In this document: positions 44,999 through 54,352 of the stretch, in pieces | How the letters are laid out: every line of letters begins with the position of its first letter | Position numbering within the stretch: position 1 is the first letter of the stretch | Origin: Arsenicibacter sp965247375 | GTDB taxonomy: Bacteria; Bacteroidota; Bacteroidia; Cytophagales; Spirosomataceae | Length of the DNA stretch: 64,000 nucleotides | Assembly (NCBI GenBank): GCA_965247375.1 | Contig: CBDFHU010000035.1 | Span: 1-64,000 of the forward strand | Direction: 5' to 3' | The notes under the pieces: model-generated | What the model was told of the DNA's origin: nothing | The model's input: only the letters and a program-made list of their open reading frames with translations | The model's database searches: none | Translations under genes and position numbers: made by a program

Positions 44999-46570
44999 TT
45001 ATTTGAGCAACCACATCGAGGCATTGATATCGTCCTGGCCGCTGAACTGACTGGTAATCGCAGCCTTATAGTTCTGTGTGTTATAAGCGGCCTCGGTTGT
45101 CGGATACTGCCACCGTTTCGGAATCCGCTGACTGTTTCCGGTACCCGGACCTACATCAAACGTCGGGATACCGGTCCGGCGCTGGTTATACCACGCTTCC
45201 ATGCCTGATTGCTGGAACATGGCCAGGTATTTCTGCGTCAGAATCTGCTTCAGGCCACTGGTATTGTTGCCGGCATACTTAACCGCTGACTGTGCATAGT
45301 AATCGGCATAATTTACCGTTACCGAATACGTATTAAAGCTCTTATATCCGCCATCAGCCGAGAAGAACACATCATTGGCTCCGTCTTTCAGGCCATAAAA
45401 AGCCCATGACGACTGAATGCCCTGTGTGTAGTAGTTTTCGGCGTTTCCGGTTGCCCAGCCACGGTTGATACCCTCGGCGATATTGAACAGCATTTCCGGA
45501 TAACCCACCATGATAAACGGCTCGGCGGTATAAGTGGTGTAATAGTGTTTCCGGTTCTGGAACGAATACTCACCCTGATTGGCTTTCGACGACATAATGG
45601 CCAGGTCTTCGCCCATCGGCGCACCCACGAAAGCGGCAAAATCCGTCGGCGTAAGTCCCGCCTTGATTTTGGCCGAAGCCGGTTCTGATACGACAAACGT
45701 ACGCGGGTCTTTCAGGCTGGTGAGCGTACCCAGATAGGTGCTGCTCATATTCTCGCGGGTCGCATTCTGCCCGAAGTTATCCGGATTCCGGTTGTATTTG
45801 TTGAACGAGTTGTTGTAGATATACTGGAAGTTATCGTCCGCGCCAGTCATCAGCGGAAATTTCGCCGGATTGGTCAGTACCTCCGCAAAGCGGGCCTTTA
45901 CGTTCAGATCGGTATCCGCTTCTTTAGCACTCAGACTGATCAGCACACGCAGTTTAAACGCATTGACCGCTTTCTGCCACTTGCTCAGGCTGTTGCCGTA
46001 ATAGATATCACCCTGCAGGTTGTTATCACCTTTGGCAATCAGGCCGGCCATGTCCGTGTTAGCATCATCGAGCCACTTGAGCACCTGTACATAAACCTCT
46101 TTCTGGGTATTGTACTTTGGTGTCTGATTCTCTAGCCCTTTCAGAGCATCCGCCAGTGGAAGATCGCCCACCCGTTTGGTCATGTTCTCAAACATAACCG
46201 CCCGCAGAAACTTACCGATAGCCGAATAGGCGTTTACATCCGGCAAACCGGCTTTCTTCGCTTCTTCTTCCATTTTTACCACGTTTTTCAACGTTGTAAA
46301 CTGAAAACCGGTCTGCGTCCAGGTATATTCGTTGGTCGCGTAGTAGTTGTAGTTACTGGCGTAATACTGGTTATACCGCTGATAATCGTTCCAGGCACCG
46401 CTGCCATAGATCCCGTATACATCATTCAGGACACCACCCAATACGAGTGAGGCGGGGGCGCTAGTCGGCCGGTTCGGGTCTTTTTCGAGTTCGTCGAATG
46501 GGCGCTCGCAGCTGGTAAACGTGAACAATGCAGCCGCAGCAACCAGACTATATAACTTATTGAATTTCAT
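44999..46570 (-). CDS. SusD/RagB-like outer-membrane lipoprotein
   Basis: 523 residues. The lipoprotein signal ends at Cys21 (FTFTSCERPFDELEKDPNRP). The DPN segment, helical TPR-like part (YSAIGKFLRAVMFENMTKRV, YGNSLSKWQKAVNAFKLRVL) and C-terminal ILTQKYLAMFQQSGMEAWYN...RRTGIPTF are typical of the SusD-like family. It forms the lid over its SusC partner, which starts upstream and ends 58 bp before it, so the two form an operon. The substrate is unknown. The phytase-type genes nearby suggest organic phosphate or inositol derivatives, but this is weak. Confidence 0.92.
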   Translation of the reverse strand: MKFNKLYSLVAAAALFTFTSCERPFDELEKDPNRPTSAPASLVLGGVLNDVYGIYGSGAWNDYQRYNQYYASNYNYYATNEYTWTQTGFQFTTLKNVVKMEEEAKKAGLPDVNAYSAIGKFLRAVMFENMTKRVGDLPLADALKGLENQTPKYNTQKEVYVQVLKWLDDANTDMAGLIAKGDNNLQGDIYYGNSLSKWQKAVNAFKLRVLISLSAKEADTDLNVKARFAEVLTNPAKFPLMTGADDNFQYIYNNSFNKYNRNPDNFGQNATRENMSSTYLGTLTSLKDPRTFVVSEPASAKIKAGLTPTDFAAFVGAPMGEDLAIMSSKANQGEYSFQNRKHYYTTYTAEPFIMVGYPEMLFNIAEGINRGWATGNAENYYTQGIQSSWAFYGLKDGANDVFFSADGGYKSFNTYSVTVNYADYYAQSAVKYAGNNTSGLKQILTQKYLAMFQQSGMEAWYNQRRTGIPTFDVGPGTGNSQRIPKRWQYPTTEAAYNTQNYKAAITSQFSGQDDINASMWLLK

Positions 46571-46628
46571 TGTCGTTCAGATTGAATTACGGCATAGTAA
46601 TGTGACCATTACCATGCCTGTTAACGGC

Positions 46629-49600
46629 TTAGAATGTCAGATTCAGGTTGATACCATACCGGCGGGTTGTCGGCGTCTGCAGGTCAGAACGGCCACCCGT
46701 TACGAACTGATCGATATCAATGTCTTTACGGGCTGCGAAGTACAGCAAGTTACGGCCAACCACCGATACCGTGGCCTGCTTCACGCCGATCCGGCCCAGC
46801 AACGACTGTGGCAGTGAATAGCCGACCACTACTTCACGCAGCTTGGTAAACGTCCGGCTGATCAGGAAGGCTTCCGTCTGACCATACACCCGGGCAATGT
46901 AATCCTGCGCAAACGTTTTGGTCGTATTCGGCGAGAACTGTAGTTCCCCGTAGTTCGTGATGTTGCCCAGGGCATCGTACTTGATCGTACCATTTACCGC
47001 TACCCCGTCACCGACATACGATTTGATGTTCTGTACGTCGTTCTCCCGTGCAGCCCCCAGCGCGCCCTGCACCGTTTCAATGTTCCGGCCACCCTGATAG
47101 GTTTTCTGCTTTACATAATCGGCGATGACACCACCGACCCGACCGTCGAACTGGAAGCTGAAGCTGAAGTTTTTATACCCGAATTTGTTGTTGATTCCCC
47201 ACACAAACTTTGGATTCACGTAGCCCATCAGCTGAGCCACCGGATTTACGATCGGCCGGCCGCCGGCATCGTTAATTAACTGCCCGTCCGGTGTCCGGAT
47301 AAAGGCACCCGAGTAGAACGCATCGGTACGGTCACCGGCGTTCAGGTACCGGTTGCTGCTGCTGCTCCCGTCAAAATAGCTGGATTGCAGTGTATTAATG
47401 CCTCCTTCAGGATAAACTTCCTTCAGCCGTTCAACGTAGGTTGAGTAGTTGGCGACCACATCCCAGCTCAGGCCGTTTTCCAGACGGAGCGCTTTGCCCG
47501 TCACCGATACTTCAACGCCTTTCTTCTGCGTCTTGATACCATTTACGAGGCGATCATTGTACCCCGTCACGCCTGAGATCGGCAGGCTGAAAATCCGCGG
47601 GCCATCGTTGCTGATGAAGTAGGCCGCATCCAGAATGATCCGGTTGCGCAGGAAGCGTGCATCCAGACCAAACTCGGTCTGCGACGTTGAGTTCGGCTTA
47701 ATGTCCGGGTTGTTCAGCGTGTTGGTATAGTAGGCCGCCGGTTTGTTGTTGTAGGCCAGGGCCGTGCCATACACGGCCGAGTTCTGGTAGGTCGGACCAC
47801 CGTACGACGATGCATAGTTATCACCGTAACCCAGCGGGAACGACAAGCCCGGCGTGGTACCGATGGTCGACTGCGTCAGACCGTCTTTCACGTTGGCGTA
47901 CGAACCGCGCAGTTTCAGGAACGAAATGGCAGCAGGCAGTTGCACATAATCCGAGATAACTGAACTCAGCGCAACGGACGGGTAAAAATAGGTGTTGTTC
48001 GACTTCGGCAGGGTCGATAGTTTGTCCACACGGCCGGTCGTTGACAGCGTCACCAGGTCACGGAATGTAACGTCCGCTGAGTAGTAGGCAGACAGTACCC
48101 GCATATCAGCCGTGAAGTTGCTGAACAGACCAGGGTTTGATGAATTGGCAAAGTTGTACACGCCCGGCACGTTCAGGTAGTTCGTGCTGGCATAATTCGA
48201 GTTGTAGTTAAACACCCGGAGTTCCCCACCCGCCAGCGCATTAACGGTCAGGTCTTTCGTAACCGACTTGTTATACTGCAACAAAACCTGGTTGATGTTG
48301 TCGAACAGGTTCCGGCGGTCTTCGCGGTAATCACCACGGGCTTCTTCGCGGCCATAGACCGTCATCGAATACGGGAATTTCTCAGTCCGGAGCAGGTTCC
48401 AGGTTGTCAGCTGCGTTTTAGCGGTCACGTTCAGGCCATCGGCCAGTTCGTACCGCAGCGACGTGTAGCCATACATATCATTTTTGTAATGCCCCCGCAG
48501 CCAGTCTTTGGCCATAAACCACGGGTTGTTGTAGCGCTGGTATTCCGCATAAATCTGCTGCGTACCTTCTTTGCCCGGCTGCCAGATCTGCTTCATATCA
48601 TCAATGTTCCAGTCGGCACCACCCCAGATTACGATGTTGTAAATCATCGAGTTAGGACCATAATTTACGTCCGGGAAGTTTGGTGTATACTGCCGGTTGT
48701 AGTTCAGGTTCGACTCAAACCGCAGCTTTTTCGAGAAGTTATAGCCGGCTGAAATGTTAAAGTTGGTGATGTTCAGCTTTGAATTCGGCACCAACCCGCG
48801 CTGGTAGTTCTGCGACATGGAAAAGCGCAGGTCATGCTTTTCACCGGTCGACGAAACGGCGATGTTGTTCGTCGAAATCACACCCGTTTGCAGAAAACGG
48901 GTCAGGTTATCCTTACCACGGGCAGTCCACGGCGTCGGCTTACGGTTGCTGGTGAACGAGTTTCCGTTGGCAAACTTTGTCGTAAATGTCTGACCGGTAA
49001 CAATCGGGCTGTCATACTGCGGAATCAGCTGGCCCTGGAATTTAGGCCCCCAGATGTCGTAGTCTCCGTCGTTCAGACCACCGCCTTTACCATCACCGAA
49101 GGCATAGACACCGTGGTCGCCCGGACCATACTCGTCTTGTACTTTCGGGATAGCGATAAAGCCGTTATCGAGTTGCTGGCTGGTATTAACCTCTACCGAG
49201 AAACCGCGCTTGTCTTTCGAACCGCGTTTAGTCGTAATCAGGATCGCACCGTTTTTACCACGGAACCCGTACAGGGCCGAGGCCGAAGCACCTTTCAGTA
49301 CGGTATACGTATCAATGTCGTCGTTGCTGATGTTCCAGGTATCTGAGTTGATCGGCACCCCGTCAACCACAAACAGCACATCTGTATTTCCGCGCAGCGA
49401 GATGGTTGGCTTGCGGAGCAGCTCAGCACTCGCGCCGATGGTCAGACCGGCTACCTTACCGACCAGGTTATTAATCGGGTTTGGCTCCCGCGCTTTGATC
49501 AGCGACGCACCGTCTACCTGTTGAATAGCAACCCCCGTCTGACGCACATCTTTCTTAATACCTAAGGCAGTCACGACCAACTCGGACAGCGTTTGCGTAC

Positions 49601-49922
49601 CCGTCTTCATCGTAACATTAATAACCGACTGATTGCCGGCCTTAAGCTCCTGCGTTTCGTAGCCGATAAAGGAAAACGTCAGCACGGCATTCCGGTCCGT
49701 AACGTTGAGTGTATACGTACCGTCTGCCCGGGTAGTCGTACCAGTCGATGTTCCTTTCACGACAATTGAAACGCCGGGCATTGGCTGATTATCTTCTGCC
49801 AGTACACGGCCGGTCACCGACTGCCCGTAGGTTTGCAGTGCGACCAGACACGTTAGCAGTAATGACAGCATAACACGCCGGAGGCCATACGCTTCATTAC
49901 CTGTGAAGTAAATTTTTAGCAT
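46629..49922 (-). CDS. SusC/RagA-type TonB-linked outer-membrane transporter
   Basis: 1097 residues from the ATG at 49922. The signal peptide ends near LQTYGQS (about 34). An N-terminal carboxypeptidase-regulatory-like domain (about 35-115, VTGRVLAEDNQPMPGVSIVV) is followed by TELVVTALGIKK, a plug domain (about 140-260, SLRGNTDVLFVVDGVPI and ASALYGFRGKNGAILITTK) and a large beta-barrel. The protein ends in a strand with terminal aromatic F (NLNLTF). It imports a large nutrient with energy from TonB. It forms a pair with the SusD-like gene downstream. A Bacteroidota -7 box lies 30 bp upstream of the start. Confidence 0.95.
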   Translation of the reverse strand: MLKIYFTGNEAYGLRRVMLSLLLTCLVALQTYGQSVTGRVLAEDNQPMPGVSIVVKGTSTGTTTRADGTYTLNVTDRNAVLTFSFIGYETQELKAGNQSVINVTMKTGTQTLSELVVTALGIKKDVRQTGVAIQQVDGASLIKAREPNPINNLVGKVAGLTIGASAELLRKPTISLRGNTDVLFVVDGVPINSDTWNISNDDIDTYTVLKGASASALYGFRGKNGAILITTKRGSKDKRGFSVEVNTSQQLDNGFIAIPKVQDEYGPGDHGVYAFGDGKGGGLNDGDYDIWGPKFQGQLIPQYDSPIVTGQTFTTKFANGNSFTSNRKPTPWTARGKDNLTRFLQTGVISTNNIAVSSTGEKHDLRFSMSQNYQRGLVPNSKLNITNFNISAGYNFSKKLRFESNLNYNRQYTPNFPDVNYGPNSMIYNIVIWGGADWNIDDMKQIWQPGKEGTQQIYAEYQRYNNPWFMAKDWLRGHYKNDMYGYTSLRYELADGLNVTAKTQLTTWNLLRTEKFPYSMTVYGREEARGDYREDRRNLFDNINQVLLQYNKSVTKDLTVNALAGGELRVFNYNSNYASTNYLNVPGVYNFANSSNPGLFSNFTADMRVLSAYYSADVTFRDLVTLSTTGRVDKLSTLPKSNNTYFYPSVALSSVISDYVQLPAAISFLKLRGSYANVKDGLTQSTIGTTPGLSFPLGYGDNYASSYGGPTYQNSAVYGTALAYNNKPAAYYTNTLNNPDIKPNSTSQTEFGLDARFLRNRIILDAAYFISNDGPRIFSLPISGVTGYNDRLVNGIKTQKKGVEVSVTGKALRLENGLSWDVVANYSTYVERLKEVYPEGGINTLQSSYFDGSSSSNRYLNAGDRTDAFYSGAFIRTPDGQLINDAGGRPIVNPVAQLMGYVNPKFVWGINNKFGYKNFSFSFQFDGRVGGVIADYVKQKTYQGGRNIETVQGALGAARENDVQNIKSYVGDGVAVNGTIKYDALGNITNYGELQFSPNTTKTFAQDYIARVYGQTEAFLISRTFTKLREVVVGYSLPQSLLGRIGVKQATVSVVGRNLLYFAARKDIDIDQFVTGGRSDLQTPTTRRYGINLNLTF

Positions 49923-49951
49923 AATATTTAGGTTATCGATTAATAGCACCG

Positions 49952-49959
49952 CAAAGCTA
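49952..49959 (-). promoter_or_regulatory. -7 promoter element of the SusC gene
   Basis: The minus strand reads TAGCTTTG followed by CGG, an exact match to TAnnTTTG, 30 bp before the ATG. The same 11-mer TAGCTTTGCGG occurs upstream of the gene at 51778. I see no clear -33 element. Confidence 0.5.
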
Positions 49960-50084
49960 CCTATACCGTATTACGCCACTTTTTCTTAAATATCAAGCAT
50001 TTAAGAATTCATTTACCCCGATTTAACATTAACAAAATAGTCAGCCAGAAATCTCAGCATATATAACTTTTCAAAGCAAACAGG

Positions 50085-51626
50085 TTACTTATCCTTTCGG
50101 TCGGCTGCCTCCCGTTTGACGGGCAATTTGAAGGGATAGGTCTGAAATCCAAGGACTATTCCTGTTTGTCGGGCCAGCAAGCTCCCCTGATCAGTTGCTA
50201 CGGCCACATATAGTTGATGGCGGTTTGATGGTGTTACCGGCGCTGTTACCTGTAGCGCGGCCGAAAACTGGCTGAGCACCATCGGATACGGGCTTACGTA
50301 AGACCCTGCATTACGGCTGTAGGAAAATTTGCCCGTAACGGTTATCCGTTCACGCAGCAAAGCATCGAAAGCCACGTAGTACGCAATCAGCCGGTTATCG
50401 GGGAAGAACAGATCACTTTGCCGTGCCGTCTCCGTCAGCTCATAACGCGGCATGATCAACGGTGTACCAAGGCTTTGCCCGAGGTAAGACCACCCTTCAA
50501 TGTACTGGGAATGATTGTAATAATTATCAGCCCCTTTGTAGGATTGCCCCGGCTGGGAAAAGTAAGGCCCCGACTGACTTTTCGTAGAAAGCACCTCGCC
50601 AACGATGCGCTTCCACTGCCAGACCGGTTTCCGGCCAGCCGGTAACCGGCCGTTTTGCCAGCGAACACCATACAACCCGTCCGGGATATTCCGGCCGCTT
50701 AAGCCGCTGGCATCTTCGTAGGGATGCTGGTGATAGATAAACCAGTTAGCGAAGGGACGTCGTACATCCACCCCGACATCAACGGTGCCGAGGTGATTCC
50801 CGATCCGGTTGGCAGCGTCGAAGCTGGTATAACGCGGATTTCCCAGGTCGCGCGGAATCAGGCTCAGGACCACACTCCGCCAGTAATCACCGAAGTTGGA
50901 GGTTAGCTTTCCGTTGACCGCCAGGGGCGAATCCTTCAGATACGCGGCATAACCACCCCACTGCACCTGATGGTTAATTCCCGCCTGTACCTGAATCGGG
51001 GAAGCCGGCTTTCCCAACCGCACATAAACGGATTTTGCGTGCAGCTTCGATCCCCGGATATAGGGTACATTAAACCAGCCATGCGCATAATCTGCCTTAA
51101 TGGCCAGCCAATCGTTCAGCCAGCGGATAGGTACATAATCCGGTAAGCCCAGCCGCACCTGCGGTATGGGCAATGCGTTCATGGATACAGCGTATGACCC
51201 CGACGACAGCAGGGTGTCTATCAGGCCAACCACCTGCGAACGACGGCCTGCCCATAGCTCCAGCCTCCCGAACCGGATTCCGGCAAATGCCGTTGTCAGC
51301 TGCATCTGTGGCTGTAACGTACCGGATGCGGTTTTCAGCAACACGCCGTTGCCCTGAACCGCACAAGTCCAGTCAACCCGTGGCCGCCTGACCGAGTCCC
51401 GGCCTGCGTAGGCCTTTGTCACCCCGGCCTGTAACCAGCCAGCCGGTGCCGGTGCCGGGACGGCCCCCGACTGGTTAGCCCTCAGCCAGAATGGAAGCGT
51501 CTCTCCGGTCGAACCACTCAATCGGATAGCCGTAGTTGCCTCCCACCGGCTTACGGACTGCGCCCGCAACTCATTGCCGGTTAACAGGCAGCACAACAGC
51601 AGGCAAATAGAATAAGGGCGATGCAT
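50085..51626 (-). CDS. Wzi-like capsule/outer-membrane barrel protein
   Basis: 513 residues with a signal peptide ending LRAQS (about 22). The segments SGSTGETLPFWLRANQSG, AFAGIRFGRLELWAGRRSQ, YGVRWQNGRLP, IVGEVLSTKSQSGPYF and FDALLRERITVTGKFSYSRN match the Wzi-type family of large outer-membrane barrels. In other bacteria these hold capsule polysaccharide at the surface. It lies 162 bp upstream of the SusC gene on the same strand and is divergent from the phytase-like gene. Whether it attaches capsule or serves another role here is unknown. Confidence 0.8.
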   Translation of the reverse strand: MHRPYSICLLLCCLLTGNELRAQSVSRWEATTAIRLSGSTGETLPFWLRANQSGAVPAPAPAGWLQAGVTKAYAGRDSVRRPRVDWTCAVQGNGVLLKTASGTLQPQMQLTTAFAGIRFGRLELWAGRRSQVVGLIDTLLSSGSYAVSMNALPIPQVRLGLPDYVPIRWLNDWLAIKADYAHGWFNVPYIRGSKLHAKSVYVRLGKPASPIQVQAGINHQVQWGGYAAYLKDSPLAVNGKLTSNFGDYWRSVVLSLIPRDLGNPRYTSFDAANRIGNHLGTVDVGVDVRRPFANWFIYHQHPYEDASGLSGRNIPDGLYGVRWQNGRLPAGRKPVWQWKRIVGEVLSTKSQSGPYFSQPGQSYKGADNYYNHSQYIEGWSYLGQSLGTPLIMPRYELTETARQSDLFFPDNRLIAYYVAFDALLRERITVTGKFSYSRNAGSYVSPYPMVLSQFSAALQVTAPVTPSNRHQLYVAVATDQGSLLARQTGIVLGFQTYPFKLPVKREAADRKDK

Positions 51627-51745
51627 AAACCCTAAAACTATATCCTCTCCTATCCTTGTGCAACAATGTTTTCTGAATGCCGAATAACTTCACAATTCAT
51701 TAATATACAAGCATTTTATCTAATGCTGAGGTAATATTGTGCCCT

Positions 51746-51753
51746 TAGCTTTG
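51746..51753 (+). promoter_or_regulatory. -7 promoter element of the phytase-like gene
   Basis: TAGCTTTG followed by CGG on the plus strand, 24 bp before the ATG at 51778; an exact match to the TAnnTTTG consensus. It is identical over 11 bases to the SusC promoter element, pointing to the same sigma factor. Confidence 0.5.
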
Positions 51754-51777
51754 CGGCTTAAACGCTACAGAATCTAA

Positions 51778-53097
51778 ATGAAAGCAACGTTACCATCACT
51801 AAATCGTATTGCGCTCGGGCTGTTAGGCTGCGGCTTGGTTGTGTCTGCCTGCCAGGACGAACTCGATCAGCTTGATCGGTTTATCTATCCGGCCTTTGCC
51901 GAAGCCTCAAACCCGAAAGTGCTGAGTACTGCCCCCAACGGAACCGTTCTGTACAATGGCGGCTATGGCTCCTCAATTGCCACCGACTGGCGGGACCCGT
52001 CTGTGTTTTACATGCTGACCGACCGTGGCCCGAATGCAGCCGGTGTACAGGCGAACTCCATTATCTTCGGTAAAGCCGACTTCACCCCGCAAATCGGTAA
52101 GTTCCGGATTGTCGGCGATCAGCTGGTTCTGGAAAGTGTAATTCTCCTGAAAAACGCGAACGGGCAGCTCCTGAACGGCTTACCGAATCCGGTTGGTCAG
52201 GGCAATACCGGCGAAATCGCCCTCGATTTTAACGGACAGTCCATCTCCCCGAGTCCGGACGGGCTCGATTCAGAAGGTCTCGTTTACCTGTCTGACGGAA
52301 CGTTCTGGATCAGCGACGAATACGGTCCGCACCTCGTTCATTTCGACGCGACCGGCAAAACCATTGAACGTATAAACCCGTTCGGTACCGGCACAGGCGG
52401 TCGTACCATTCCGAAAGTATTTGCTACCCGCCGCCCGAACCGCGGTATGGAAGGCCTGACCATTACGCCTGACGGAAAAACGCTGGTCGGCCTGATGCAG
52501 TCACCGATGTACAACCCGACGTCGGCGGCCGTTTCGGGCTCCCGCGTGATCCGTATCCTGACGTTTGATATCGCAACAGGCGCTACGAAACAGTATGTCT
52601 ACCTGATGGAAAACGCCAGCCTGACGGGGTGCAGCGAAATTGCGGCCATTACCAACACGACCTTCCTCGCGCTCGAACGCGACGGAAACTACGGCGGCCA
52701 CCCGACAACACCGGCCACGTTTAAGCGGATCTACAAATTTGACCTGGCAAACGCTACCGAAATCTCTGATCCCGCCAACGGCACCAACGGAAAGCTGTTC
52801 AACGGACTGACGGTTGAGCAGCTGAAAGACGAAACCGGTTTGAAAAACGCCGGCATCACACCCGTTGCCAAAACCCTCGTATTCGACCTGTTGACTGAAA
52901 TTTCGCCGGTTTATCCGCACGACAAGGCCGAGGGTATTGCCTTAATCGGCCGGAACCGCCTGGCCATTTCCAACGACGATGATTTCGGTGTGGTAGATAA
53001 CGGTCAGAACGGGTTCACGACGAAAATTCTGCCGGCTACCGGCAAAGTAGACCTCAACCGCGTGTATTTCGTGACCCTGAAAGCCCCATTGCGCTAG
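51778..53097 (+). CDS. Phytase-like esterase lipoprotein
   Basis: 439 residues with a lipoprotein signal (VVSAC, Cys25). The segments FYMLTDRGPNA, GLDSEGLVYLSDGTFWISDEYGPHLVHFDATG, RPNRGMEGLTITPDGKTLVGLMQSP and YPHDKAEGIALIGRNRLAISNDDDFG match the family annotated as esterase-like activity of phytase. This is a beta-propeller-like fold with acidic metal-binding residues. It is probably surface or periplasmic and could act on phosphoesters. It is convergent with a true beta-propeller phytase, which supports a phosphate-scavenging locus. Confidence 0.9.
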   Translation: MKATLPSLNRIALGLLGCGLVVSACQDELDQLDRFIYPAFAEASNPKVLSTAPNGTVLYNGGYGSSIATDWRDPSVFYMLTDRGPNAAGVQANSIIFGKADFTPQIGKFRIVGDQLVLESVILLKNANGQLLNGLPNPVGQGNTGEIALDFNGQSISPSPDGLDSEGLVYLSDGTFWISDEYGPHLVHFDATGKTIERINPFGTGTGGRTIPKVFATRRPNRGMEGLTITPDGKTLVGLMQSPMYNPTSAAVSGSRVIRILTFDIATGATKQYVYLMENASLTGCSEIAAITNTTFLALERDGNYGGHPTTPATFKRIYKFDLANATEISDPANGTNGKLFNGLTVEQLKDETGLKNAGITPVAKTLVFDLLTEISPVYPHDKAEGIALIGRNRLAISNDDDFGVVDNGQNGFTTKILPATGKVDLNRVYFVTLKAPLR

Positions 53098-53108
53098 TCT
53101 TACAGCAA

Positions 53109-53158
53109 TAACCAAAAAAGCCCGGATACCTGCATGCGCATCCGGGCTTTTTTGGTTA
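53109..53158. terminator. Strong bidirectional terminator
   Basis: A perfect stem of 19 bp, TAACCAAAAAAGCCCGGAT (53109-53127) with its exact complement at 53140-53158. A/T-runs within the stem provide U-tracts in both directions. It lies midway between convergent phytase-type genes. Confidence 0.93.
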
Positions 53159-53170
53159 CAGACAGAAACG

Positions 53171-54286
53171 CTATTTCGGGCGGATCGCCGGCAGTCCGAG
53201 AATATCCTCGGCCCGGTAGATATGGAACGTCCGGTCGTCGCTCATGGCAATAAATAACCCGTGCCGGAAGGTCTTGTTCAACGGCACCGAAATAGTCTCC
53301 GAGCCATCGCTCTGCTGCGCACTTACAGTCACCACCTTGACCAGCGTATGCTGAAACGGGTTTTCGGTTGTCCCTTCGCGGGTAAAAATATGGAACCGGT
53401 TCGCCCCCTGGTCCGATACCAGAATGTAGCCGGTTTTAGCGTCTTTCCGGTAAATTGAAATGCCTTCGTGGTCCTGTGTAAACCCTTCGGTAGCAAACAG
53501 CGCCAGCTCGTCATTCCCCTTGTCCGGATCAGCATAATACTGGCGCACGCCAACCCCTTCGTCTGAGTAATAGACATAACCAAGCTCGTCGTCTACCGCG
53601 ATGGCTTCGATTTCTTTTTTACCGCTGTATTTCCCGAATTTCCGGACGAGTGTAGCCTTTACCTGCCCCTTGCCGTCATCGGTCAGTGCATATTGCCAGA
53701 TATAACTGCCGTCGGTCGGGCCGCTTTTCCGGCCAACCATCGCATACATCTGCCCCACTTTATTTTTGTACAGGGCAATGCCCATTAAATCACGGTAATC
53801 GACACCCGTTTCGCCGACAAACATATCCAGTCCCCCGCCGTCTATCGGGGTCATGGCCGGCAGGGCATAAATCCGGAGCTTGTGGGTGTAGCGCTCGGTC
53901 GTGACGGCAATATCCGTTGGTTTCCCATTCAGACTCAGACCATATTCAACGTCGACATTATCAGGGCGTTTCAGGCCTTTCACCACTTTGTCGGCCTGGA
54001 TTTTCCCCTGTAAGTCAAACACATACAAACCGCCATCCTGCTCTTTATCGGTGCCGATAATCAGACTTTTGGCCGGGTCAGCCGGATTGATCCATACGGC
54101 CGGATCATCAGTATCGTGCGCAACCGAATCCGTAACGAACACGGGTTTAATGACCTCCTCCGTGCCGCGCCTGTTCTCCTGCGGGTTAGCGGTCAGCGTG
54201 TTTGCCGATTGCAGGCGCAGATGACAACCATAGCCCGCTAGCAGAACAGACACGAGGGCTACGTTGGCTACTATGTTTTTGTTCAT
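53171..54286 (-). CDS. Beta-propeller phytase
   Basis: 371 residues from the ATG at 54286; the codon at 54292 is TTG and is rejected as the start. A signal sequence runs to about residue 21 (LLAGYGC), possibly lipidated. The family hallmark DSVAHDTDDPAVWINPADP is followed by LIIGTDKEQDGGLYVFDLQG, DYRDLMGIALY, VYYSDEGVGVRQYYADPD, DHEGISIYR and ILVSDQGANRFHIF. These are calcium- and phosphate-binding blade motifs of BPP enzymes. It releases phosphate from phytate outside the inner membrane. It lies downstream of the TonB receptor and beta-helix lipoprotein genes but is separated from them by a terminator, so it likely has its own promoter (the minus strand has a near-consensus TTACTTTG just before the start). 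Confidence 0.94.
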   Translation of the reverse strand: MNKNIVANVALVSVLLAGYGCHLRLQSANTLTANPQENRRGTEEVIKPVFVTDSVAHDTDDPAVWINPADPAKSLIIGTDKEQDGGLYVFDLQGKIQADKVVKGLKRPDNVDVEYGLSLNGKPTDIAVTTERYTHKLRIYALPAMTPIDGGGLDMFVGETGVDYRDLMGIALYKNKVGQMYAMVGRKSGPTDGSYIWQYALTDDGKGQVKATLVRKFGKYSGKKEIEAIAVDDELGYVYYSDEGVGVRQYYADPDKGNDELALFATEGFTQDHEGISIYRKDAKTGYILVSDQGANRFHIFTREGTTENPFQHTLVKVVTVSAQQSDGSETISVPLNKTFRHGLFIAMSDDRTFHIYRAEDILGLPAIRPK

Positions 54287-54300
54287 ACGCAAAGTAAGAG

Positions 54301-54337
54301 TAAAAAAAATCCCCTGCCGGTAAGCTACCGGCAGGGG
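54301..54337 (-). terminator. Terminator after the beta-helix lipoprotein gene
   Basis: The stem CCCCTGCCGGTA (54311-54322), loop AGC, TACCGGCAGGGG (54326-54337) is followed on the minus strand by a run of eight T. It ends the TonB receptor-lipoprotein operon just before the phytase start. Confidence 0.92.
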
Positions 54338-54352
54338 ACTGGTTGTGTTAAA